Assembly: GCF_001949145.1 (NCBI RefSeq)
Contig: NW_019091393.1
Coordinates: forward strand, 632,049 to 696,048
Direction of reading: 5' to 3'
DNA: 64,000 bases
Source: Acanthaster planci
Taxonomy: Eukaryota; Echinodermata; Asteroidea; Valvatida; Acanthasteridae
Below, one piece after another: positions 21,401 through 33,400 of this stretch. Under the pieces are notes generated by a model. That model ran no database searches, was not told the origin of the DNA, and saw only the letters and a list, made by a program, of their open reading frames with translations. A program made the translations under genes and the position numbers. Within the stretch, counting starts at the first letter, position 1. Every line of letters begins with the position of its first letter.

Positions 21401-24400
21401 TGTGCATGCTTGTACAAATATTGCCCCTTTCCTTGCTTGTATTTGGGGACGTGGTTCTCAATTTCCTTCAAAGGTTTTAAATATTGCAAATTATCCATTT
21501 TAAATTTTAGTATTCTCCTAAAAAAATCACTTAAACTGAAGAAGAAATTACCTAGAAGAATAAAAATTTGACTTTATTTTTCGATTACATTTAGAAAGCT
21601 TATTTGTGTTAAATGTTAATTGAAAATGTTTAATTGGACTTGTTTTCACTGTCATGAACATAATCTCCACCTTTGATCTTGTAATGTTCTAACATTACAG
21701 GGTTCCTTGGAAAGGTGCTTGTAGGGGTGTTTTTCTCTGGAGTCATTTTGTTTTTTCTTCTACTGTTGAATTTAATACATATGCAAATGAGGTGCTCAAA
21801 AAAATTTGGCTTTTTCTTGGTTTTGTCCATTTTTTGGCCTATTTTCATAATTGATATGTTTCATTTTTTTACATGAATTTCTATTTATCAGATGATTTGC
21901 AGTGTCTCTAACTTAACTTGTGATTACAAGTGAGAGATTTCCATGTATAATCTTACTAAGTCACACACAGTGCTGTGCTCGTGTGCAGGCCACACAAACA
22001 GATTCAAAGCTCCTCTGTATCCAAAGAGAGTTTTTCAGAGAGAGCCTGTGCTGCAGTTTTCAGAATGTCTCACTAGTCTTGTTCTCAATCTTGGTCACAA
22101 TGCTACATCATGATCTTGTTTCCATTCCCAACTGTTTCCCATTCTGAGGCAGGCAAAAGGGGTAAAGTCTGCGTGTTTCAAGTCAGAAAAGGTTGAGTCC
22201 GACTGAATATAATCGTGGCCTAAATTCGAAAAAAGTTTCCTGGTCAGATCTGAGCTACAGGTATCTTCCCCAAATTTTGTCCTTCTATAAACAGGGTGTT
22301 CCCAAAGACACGTCGTCTGAGGAAACCTTGCGTCTGTGCCTGGGAGAGATCGATCGGTGTTACCAAGACAACATCATGCCCTTCTTCCTGAACCTGACAA
22401 GGTATGGAAGTGTCATGTTCTCCCGGTGTAGGTACCTTCTCAGTTTGGAAACTGCAGAACATCAGAGTTCTGAAGGTCATGGAAAATCCTGGGGAAAATG
22501 TCCTGGAAAGACATGGAAAAGTTGTGCAAAATTGAAAAAAAGGGTGTGTTGGAGTTATGGAATTCAAAATCACGCAAGGGTTATTGTTGACGGGCCGCTT
22601 TTGATGTGAAAGGGAATAATGCTAAATTTACAGCCTAAATCATCATCCATCCACAGTTTGGGTTAAGTACGGCAGTATTTCAGTTTAGAATACCAAATAA
22701 CGTTTCTCTGCAAAATAGCATAAAATATCAAGGAAATTCGGTCCTTGAAATCATGGAATTTCTATGGGAACCCTGCGTTGGGTTAATATAACTTTCTGAT
22801 CTGGTGCCTGCCCTTCCTCGCAATGTCAACAATACCAGCAGTGGTCAGGGTATCTGCTGTCTTTAAATGATAACTTTTATAACTTTCATTATTGCTATTA
22901 CCGAAAATGGGTCACTTGGGAGACAATTTTTGCCAATTTTTCCTGGCATTTGTTTTTCATTCAAGAGAAGGGCATAGGAGGTGAATATGTTGGAAAGAAA
23001 GGTGAAAGTATTTGTGATTTTTAACCAAGTTGTGATGTTCCTCTAGTGAGCGTTGCGGTTGGATCCCAACACCATATGACGTCCCTGAGTCGTTGGCTAA
23101 GGAGTATCGCTGGATACCAGGACTGTCTGTCACCGAAATGGAAATCCTACACGGGGCCTACCGCATTGACAATCCCAACTGTAAGCATTTCATACTTTTT
23201 GAAATAGCCTGAGTGCCAGCCCACGTCATTTCCAACATTTTGTCTGCGTTGTCTCACAGTGTGAAGCCATTGTTGAAAGCGAAGGCTTTTCTTACCCTGT
23301 GCAGTTTTGGCATCTTTCTCTCTCACAACCACTGCACTTTTTAAATCACCCCCAAACCAGCGGTGAGATATGTCAGATTTTTTCTGATTTCAGTGTATAT
23401 TTCATTAGGATTTTATTGATTTCAGGATTTTTTAACAATCTCTTTTAGAATCTGGAAAATCCTGAGTTTATCATCAAGATGTTTTTTACTTGTAAAAGTT
23501 GATGTAGAACACAAGGAATGGATATTTGAAGGATTGTCTGTGGGCAAATACAAATGTACACCATAGGTCCTACGCGGCCGTGGGGCCCTCCAAACCTCTG
23601 GTGATTCTTTCATGGATATTTCTCTTTCTTCCAATCTCACTCCCGACTTCATTTGAAATGTATTCACACGAACCTCGTTTGAACTCAGCATAAAAGTCAG
23701 GAATTTTTTTTCCCTGTTCTTATTTGACTGTCGTCCACGCAGCGCTGTTCATGATCCGGAATTCCTCCTTCTTGAAGAACCTCCCCCCGGAATATGAGAA
23801 GGACTTCGTCGATCCCAACCCCATCGCTCCTCATAAGCTGGAGATGCTGAAACAGATGCTGAAGAGCAAGTTGGTAAGCAACAGCTAAGCACAGAAAAAT
23901 ACTGGCTTCAAAGTGGGTTACTAACCAAACTTTCGTTCAATCTGTACCCCCGTACCTCCTCTGAATGTTTCTCTGCTAATTTTTGCCAAGCGCATAAATC
24001 CATTGAGCAGTTTTGTGCTTTGCTGCTCTGTGAAAATGAGTCGTGAAATCTGCTTAGCACAAACTGTAACGGCTTCAGTAAACACAAAGTACTGCTTAAC
24101 ATTTAGCCGAAAGTTGTGCTTACTATAGCAGAAAATGTTGCTAACTGCAAGCTCTATTTGGTGGCGTTACATGCTAATTGTTGCTTGTGTGCAGAGATTT
24201 CAATTTTTAGCACATTTTTAAGAGGTAGGCTAGCCTTGTGCTGTGCTCACTGTGCTCACGTGAAACATACGGAGCCTTTGTTACCATAAATTTGCGTGCT
24301 TAGCAGTGCCATGTTATTTGGCCCAGACGATGTGTATTGCTTGTGGTTTCCGGCAGACTTTTGCTTACTGGATAAAAAGTGGTAACAGCATTTTCCTGCT

Positions 24401-27400
24401 AGGCAGAGCTGTGGCATTAAGCCTAATTGCTTGCTCAGCCCTGTTGGGAGATATGGCTTGACATGACTCTAAAAGCTTACAGAAAGCCCCCTGGGTAAAA
24501 GTACACTACAGCTCCGTCACATTTGGTTGGTCTTTTGGAACCTTTGATGATGTACCCTACGTCACGAACATGGTCATACATGCCATCATGTGTGGAGTGT
24601 TAAATGCCTACGGGAATGCACCGTGGTCTTGTTCAGACTTCCAATTGTTGTCTTTTTCTTTCCTCTAATATCCAGCGTGATCGAGTGAAGTGGTACGACT
24701 GTGAGTTTGCTGGAATTGACGAGGACGGCAAGGCAGAATTCAGCGGGCTGAATGACGTCTTTTCCAAGGAGGTTTGTCGTTCGTCCAGTGCCTGGGGTCG
24801 CCAAGTTTTACAAAAACAAACCTATCAAATCACTCCCAACCTCAAATCAAATCTTTGACGCTGTTATTTTTTCTGCCTTTTAATAAAATCCAGACATCAG
24901 AATGCACTCTGAAATGCCGGTTTCATACGTCACAAGGAACAGGACTTTGACTTTTCAAATTTTCTGTGCCTGAGACATCACCAGGTTTTTCTGTTGCGAT
25001 GTGAAGGTTTTTTGATAGAGGAAGGAGCGTAGAGTAGTTTCCAGTAGCGTCATGGTGGAAATATCTCGTGTGAGTTGGTGAGGGACTCATCAAGTAAAGT
25101 TCTGGTGTTATTGCTTCCATTCTGTGGTTTAGGTGTTTGAGTTCTTCAAGCGGCGTATCGAAGCCCAGTATCCATTGGTGGATGCCAGCCAAGATCCCTA
25201 CCAACAGGCTAAGGAGGCCCATGAGGTGAGCACTGCATTGTATGACTTCCAGTCAGCCTCAATCTCTCTAGAAATGAAAGATCTTTTAACCTCCACTGTC
25301 AGTCCTGGCGTTAGCAATGAACTTGGCCTCAATTATGGCTTTGTTTTTTTTTGGCAGTCCTTCCTGAAGAGTCGGGGCCAGTCCGTCCTGGGCCGCAATG
25401 CCATCCTGGAGAAGATCGAACAGTACGTCATCGACCTAGGTCAGGACAAAGCACTGACCATCACGGGCGGTGCAGGCACTGGCAAGTCCTCCATCATGGC
25501 CCGCACGGCTGACGTGGCGCAGACCATGGCTGTGAATAAGAAGATCCCCGGGTGAGTGTGTGTGGGGACAATATTATAGACTGTGTGCTGAGGCAATAGA
25601 GGGCGCTATGTAAACTTTAATGAGAAGAGCCCATAAAGGAAACTGCATGGCCATGCTCGAATCAACAAATAGTCACAAGGCCTGTGACAAGAACAGTCAC
25701 AAGACCAGTCGTAAGACCAGTCACATGACCAGTCACAAGACCAGTCACAAAACCTGTCACAAGACCAGTCACAAGTAACAGTGTGAACAATGACAAAGGA
25801 TTGCATTTTGTTGCAGTTCATTTGAATACCTTGTGACTTAGACTGGGATCTTGTGTTGGTCTTGTGATAGTCTTGTAGGCATTTGCTCCCTGGTCCACTT
25901 TGTTATAATTCACACATGCTACTCTGCATGAGATGAAAGATGGCTGCCAGTAGTTTTCCAGTAATGGCAAAGCCCCAAAAATGGCTTCCTGAGTAAAGAC
26001 TATGTCCATTATTAGCATATATCCATACATTCACAACCAGTTAAAACACAGACCTTGCTCTAGATGCAAGACATTGGACAGGGACCATTTCTAATTTTTT
26101 TGTATCATTGGGGGGCATTTTTATTGTTTTCTGAGTGCTTACTACACTTGGAGAGATGTTTTAGAGTCATTTTATTACTATTTGCTGATCTTCGTAAATG
26201 TTAACCTAGAGATGTCAGAAATCTCCTTTCATGTTTTTCAATGATCCAAGCTCCATCGTAAATGCAGTACTGTTGCAATCTTTGCTCTGCAGTGGCGGAG
26301 AGCATGGCTGGCACGTCTTCTACCATTTTGTTGGCGCTGTGCCAGGTTCGACGGACTTAGAGAAGTGCCTAAAAAGACTCCTGAAGGAGCTGAATCAAGT
26401 CAACGTAAGCACAAGCACTAGATGTCATCGTACTTCTTACACCATGAAAAAATAGGTCCTGCTCTGTGATCCTGACTAGACAGAAGTGTTTTAGAAGTGT
26501 TTTAGAATCAAATTGAAAAAGCTATTGTTGTTCACCATTAAATCATTCGATATGTCTTTGTCATTTCCAAAATCTGACTTATCCATTTGGATTTATTCAA
26601 ATTCAGGTTCATCCTCTCAAAATTGTCGAAACCATGGTGTTACAGAAAAACAGGACATAACTGATATGTGTCTTTTGTGCAGGAAGCAACGATGCCTAAG
26701 AACCTAGAGGCAGCATGTCAGCTGGTATGCAGCGTCCTGAGTAACCCAAAGACCGCACCCGTCATTGTATGCATCGATGCTCTCAACCAGGTACCTACCA
26801 ACAAACTATGTGAAAGAAAACACAGGCAACTCGGGATGCCTATCCATGCGCATGTTTTCAGTGCACTTTTTGTCCATATGAATGAGTTGGCCTAATTTCC
26901 ATTTGAATGGCACTGCTTAGCACATGATTTCATGCTTACAGAGGATCCGGGCATTTCATGGAGATCGTAAGCATTAAGCACAGCCAAAGGCAAGCTAACC
27001 TTAGAGGAAAGATTTGCTTAACCCCTTTACACCGGTAGACATCTACAGCCGCGGCTTTGTGTGAGGATTAGTGCGAACCACACATACATTCTATTCATCA
27101 TGCACTTGCGGTTTCAATGTGGGCCTGCTGCTAGACAGAGCTTTGTATACTGGGCATACCACAGCCCAGCAGTCACGGTCAAAAGAATCTCGGCATTAAG
27201 GGGTTAAACTTAGTGACTTAACAGAAATCTCTATGCATGGGCAACCTTTCGTACAACCGTGCCAGGCACCGCCATGAAATAGTGCTTTAGGGTTAGCAAA
27301 TTTGTCCGCTGAAGTTAGCAAGACTTTTCTACTCTAAACTGATAAGCAGTTCCATGAGATGGGGCCCAGGACTGAATCCTGAGAAAAGAATGCAAATACT

Positions 27401-30400
27401 GAAAGGACCAATAAATGGAAGAGCCCATTTCTTGGTGCCAAACACATTAGGCTGTTTTACTCCATTCCATTTTGTCTTCTCCCTTCAATAGTTTGACGAC
27501 GACAAATCCTCCACCCTCCTCAGCTGGTTGCCACGGAAACTGGCCCCCCAGGTGAGGGTGATTCTGGCCATGATCAACGACACTCCCCCGCACAAGTCAC
27601 TGATGGAACGACCCAACAAACCGCAGGAGATTGTTGTCACCCCACTGGATATGGAAGCCAGAAAGGTAGGATACCAGACCCGTGAAGTTTTCTAATAAGC
27701 CTACGTACTGACGAAGTGACACTGTGTTTACATGTTGCCATGGAGCCAGTGGGGGCCCACGGTCCATTAAGCATCATAGGAAGGCACACATGTACACAAA
27801 GTGTGTTATCATCAGTACGGAAATCTTTTACATGAACTGTGCTGATCATAGACATTTGTTGGGACAGCTCGCCTGCACACCATCAGGAGACTGTTTGTGA
27901 GGAGGGAAATGCTGATTTCAAGAAGCATTTTTATTTCTCACTCCTTAGAATTTTTTCTCTCTCACTATAGAGGCTTTGCGTGGTAGCCATCTTGCACGGC
28001 AGTTCTTTTGTTCCACGGGGAACCTCCTTTGTGCATACCCTATAAAACAGAAGCATTAGCCTGCAAGGTGGCAGCCATGGAAACCCTCTATTGTTTTCTG
28101 TCTGTTGCAGGAGATCGTGACGGAGCTATTAGGGACCTACAACAAACGTCTGGATGCTGCACAGATGGAGAGCCTGCTGGCAAAGGAGTCTTCTCAGAAT
28201 CCTCTGTGGTTGGCTGTGGCCTGTGAGGAGCTACGTGTGTTTGGCCTCTTTGATCGCCTGACAGACAAAATCAACAACATGGCCGACGGACTGCTGGAGT
28301 GAGTTTCAAACATCTCCCGTCCCAGCTTGATGGACAATCAAATTTATAGAGAAGCACCTTTATCAGAGTTGTAATTTAGTACTTCTGGAGTACTCTTTGA
28401 CCATTAACTTTTGTCGCAAGCACAGTGAAAGAAACCTTGATTGTAGACAGAAAGTAAAGTTAGTGTTAAAAGAATAGATAAATAAACGTGTAGAGTTTGG
28501 ATATATGAAAGACTTTTTGGATAAAGTTTGCGACTAAAGTACTTGAAAAGTACTTGCGAAGTACTTTTTAAATTTTTGTTTTAACAACGTAGTACTTGAA
28601 AGAGTCTGATTTTTAAGGTTTAAAGTTTGCTTTGAGAAATATTTTACTGTCCAGTGCCTAAATTTATGCCGTTTTATCTACTTCAAACCATCATTATAAC
28701 TGGCAGTCAACTTGGTACTTTGGAAGCACTCAACCGCGCCCCTGACAATTGCTTTGATTCATCACGTGGCTTCAAGCCAACATCCTCCCCCAGCTTGTCC
28801 TGAAAATTTGAAGTCTAGGCTAGACGTCGATTTCGTTTGCAGGTTGCTGGAGCAAGTGTTCACACGCTTTGAGCAGGAGAATGGGGGCACGTTGCTATCG
28901 GCAACACTCTGCCTTCTGGAGACCTCAGCAACCGGTCTGCTGGAGACGGAACTGCTGAAGATCCTCGGGGATGAGGATAACCTCCTGCCTCGGGAGAAGG
29001 ACTCGGAGACCGGCAAAGGTAGGCGAGGCAATGTCCATCATCTGCCTCATTGACCTGGGTGTGGATTCGTGTGGCCGAGTGGTTGGGATTTGAAATGCAT
29101 GAAAATAGGGTCGGGGGTTCAAACTCAGCTATTGGTTACATGTCTTGACCTTGGGCATATCACTTTACTCTCACTTGCCCCTCGCCACTCAGGAGTAGAA
29201 ATAGACACCCGTGAGGGGAGAGAAGGCTGTTGCATTTGATGAGCCATTTGCCCCTGAAATGGCACCAGCATGGAACTGCACCCCCCCCCCATGGAGTTTA
29301 GATGGTTTTAGGAATGTTTGTGGCCTGGTGAGCTGGGTTAACTAGTACTGAGCACCTTGTATCCTGTGGTAATTTGACATTATATAAATACAATCTTGAT
29401 TTTGACATTTCCTTTTTCAGATTGTATCCAAATGTTATTAGTAGAGTTTGTTCTAGGTCCTCATCACAAGTTGTGAATATGCAAGTGTGTGCTGACATAA
29501 GACATAGCCATAGCCTTTTCAAGAATTGAAATGTTTCCCCACAGACAAAGGAGCAGAAAAGAAGGCTAAAGATGTGGGACCTCTTCCGGCGGCCAAGTGG
29601 GCCGTAGTCTTCCGTGCTCTCAAACCTTTCCTGCGACCGTTTGGGGAGAGCGGGGAGGGTAGGCTGGACTTCTATCACAGGGCACTCAGCAAAGCCGTCC
29701 GCAAAAAGTAAGTGCATTTTGAATGTCTGGACCTTAAACCTGGTTACCTCCCTTAACCCATGCTAAACCCCAGCTCTAGCCCCTCCCACGAAGAGTGTGT
29801 TTGAATGATTTGAATGTCCCAGATCTTAAGCCCATATCCCATTCCTAAACCTGAAACCCCTCATCCAGCCCTTGCCTTAACCTTGTCCACAAAAAGTGTG
29901 TTTTCAATGTTAGATTTTAACCCCCAACACAGCCTTTCACCCAATCCCTGACCCTTACTCAAACCGAACCTTAAACCTGAACCGTGCACCATTAAGGAAG
30001 CTGATGTCATTTGTACGGACAAATCGTCTGCAAGGGGATCCCTTTTTTTGCAAATTGACAGGTACTTCTCCAGTGAAAGTGACTCCCCCGTTTCGGATCA
30101 GCTATGGTGGCACCGGAAGCTGGCCCATTACTTTGATGAGTCCGATCACGTAGACCGCAAAGTGGAGGTATTTCATCTTTTAAAATTTATTCCACGGGAC
30201 AGTTACAAATTTTAGCCCTGAAAACAAATTTCTTGCACTTTCCTGATGATAGAATTGGACAATGCAACGTCGGGTCCCATCCAAGAAAGACAGAAGTCTT
30301 AGGCAAATTGGAATTTGGGTTCCTGGGTAGGGACACAGCTTATGCACACGTAGGTTTATACACACTTGGCACCATCTGTTCTGAATACGCCTAACCCTTA

Positions 30401-33400
30401 TCTTTCAGAAAAATAGTCTTCAAATGTGCCCCGGGCACCTGGTCAAAACAGCTCCCACCAACCTTTCCCCTTTTCGTCACACGAGGGAGCACTTCTGCAC
30501 AGACCTGATAACAGCAAGTCTCCCAACTTCTCAGTGTTTTTGTACGCATTCCTCAAAAGCCACATTTACAGTTTGTAATTACCGGCCGACTTCGTTTCTT
30601 GGCCCGAAAACAGGAGTTGCCAATTCACCTTCTGAAGCTTGGAGACACTCAGCGTCTGACGGCGTTCCTCACCAACTGGGACGTTTTTGACCGACTGTAC
30701 AATGAAGACTATAGCACCCTCCTCCTCAAGTACTGGCGAGAGGTAAGTCAAGCGATCCACACGACATGTTTGCATTCAGTCAACCGAAAAAAAGACCTTA
30801 TTCAAAGACTGTTTGAAGACAGCATGGATACATGTGTGAAAAGAATCCAGAATGAATATCACAAACTCCAAAAACCAGAACAGCTTGGTCTTTTTGTGAC
30901 GTCTGTAATGCCTGTCCCTTTTTGGTGGCATTTTTGCCAGGGTCATGGTCAGGGATGGCAGACAATGATGGGTAATAACTACCGGGAGAACTTAGAGAAG
31001 CTAGCTGCCGACGACGGCACGTCCAAGGAGGTGCTGGCCAAGCGCTACGAGCAGATCTCCAGGGTCATGTGAGTGATTTCCCAGGGTTGTTGTGGTCATG
31101 TCAGCGTCTATAACATCAAGCACAGGTCCAAGTTATGGGAAGAAAGTGGCTCTGTCCAAATCGGATGGCTGCGGCTAGAGTTAGTACACATTGCTATGAT
31201 AAAAAGCCACTTTGAAGCTACCATTGGGAGCCACTTCTTATGTACATTGTGTTACTGCTAGTCAAAGCCAGTTGATTCAAACATAGCCGTTAACAGTTGT
31301 AAAAGACAGAGCAACTTGTAATTCCAACACTCTTATGAGATTAGTTGCTACAATGCAGGAGCGGTAAAAAGTTTCTCTTGAGCCAGGGTCAAAGCCAAGT
31401 CCAGACCAAAAAGGCGACTTCTCAAAGTTTGCAGAATAGTTGGAGAATCCTGAATGCGACTTCTCCAAACTATCAAACCGTTCAATCTGACTTCAATGTG
31501 GTGCTTATTTTTCATTGTTTAGTAACCAATCAGGTGAGCATGGTGCTGCTATCACCTTGCTGGAGACGGCCATGGAGCTGGAGGAGGAGTTGGGCTCCAG
31601 ACCAGAACGAATGGTGGAGCTCTATGCACTGGCGTGCACTGTCTACGATGATGTGAGTTGAACCGATTCACTCTAGTTTCCTGTTTCATTTTTACTTTTG
31701 TCTGCCTGTGAAACCGACAGCTCCATAAAAAGCGAAAAAAAAATTCATTGAATCCCATGAACTGCTCTTCAGTTTGGGACCTCGAAGGGAAAGCTTGAAA
31801 TATTAATTTTTTTTTAAGTCGGAGAATCAGTGAGAGACTTGGCCACACCCAGTCCACTTGTAGGCATTGGTTGAATTTCAACCCACATTGCACAACCGCT
31901 GCACCAGGAGGACAGTTTAGAAAAGCTGATTTTCGCAGGCAAAACTCCAGCTTTTTAGAGACACACTTGAGTTGAGAACTCTGGTGAAGATTGATGATTT
32001 TTCTTTGGAATATAAGTTTTCTTTACACCAGGAATGTTGAGGTTCCCACTGCAAAGTGCAAACCAAGAATGCTAATTTAAAATTTGGCACCTGAATTGAA
32101 TTGTTTTCAGTAGAGGTCTTGGTTTTGTTCTGGATATCCTTTAGAAACTGAAGTTGTATGAATACGTGGATCCGTCCCAACTTCGTGATCTGCGGCCGGT
32201 CATTAGCTTCGCGCACAAATCCATCGCAATCAGGGAAACTCTGGAGGGCCCTGTTCACAAGGTCAGTTATCATGTGGGGTTATTTAAGCCAACTGTTTGC
32301 ATGGTAAGTTGTGTGAAAAAAAGCCTGAGTGTTCTTCTGCGAAGGACATGATAATTACATTAGTGTGTACTAATTATTTTCTCCATTAGATTGTTATAGA
32401 AACAAGACATGGATTATCATGTGTAAGTTTTTTGAATTAACACTGAATTTTCTTGCACATAGTCTGACCAAGCGCATCCGCTTTTGTTCAGAAAAATGAA
32501 AGAGACAGTTGGAAAAATGTTGACAAATAACTTACCCGGTGGTTGTCTCAAGCAGTTCGGTGGTCCCCAGCATCATAATCAATTTCACAAGAACCTTCAA
32601 GATTCCAGTCTCAAGACCAGTGACAGATAACAAAGTGCCAAAAGAACGCTCTTGTCACAGGTCGTCGGGACAGCAACTGAGTGGAAAATACTGCATGGTT
32701 CCGTGATGGACTCTACGGTAACAAAGTTAAGTTGGTGTCATCTTTGTAGTAAACTTGGTTTCCTTTTCTTTGCATCGGATAATCTGCAGTACAAACTGGG
32801 TAGGATCAAGATTCAGCTGGCTTTCAACCTGCAGTCCTGGGTGGAGTGTGGGGCAGACAACACTTTAAGCGTGGAGGAGGCCGCCGATGAAGGAAGGCAG
32901 CAGATCGAGAGCGCAATTGAGATCTTCAAGGAGGTAAAAAAAAACAAGAAAATTGCCGACTGCTGGGTTCCCAGTGTCACACAGCCGCAAAAGAGAAAAC
33001 AAAAATTGCTAGTGATGTTGTGAGCTGAGTGAAAACTCCAGATGGGGACTGGTTGTTATTGGTTTGAACTGTGTGACATTGGGGCTAGGAACCTGGTTTC
33101 TTGTTGAGCAAATAGTCAGCGCTTAGCAGATTTTGGTGTCCAGAAGCTTGGTTAAATTTAGCCGTAGGATATCGACATGGCCGTCCGAGTAATTAATTGG
33201 CAACTGATAATACAGGCAGACATACACAAGAAAACACTTGTTGGTCAACACTTGTTATGCCACTGGCATTTCAGACAAAGGGCCAAGCTGGATATTGCAT
33301 TTACTGAAACTCAGCATTACGATAGCAATCTTCCTTCCTCAGAAGCATCCACTGTACAGGAAACCAATCCTGCTAATGGCACAAATCTCCAAGGTGCCTC

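Noticed and set aside
25606-25821. Minus-strand frame with CDWS repeats as a cysteine-rich peptide
   Set aside because: It is a translation of the 12-bp minisatellite inside an intron of a plus-strand gene.
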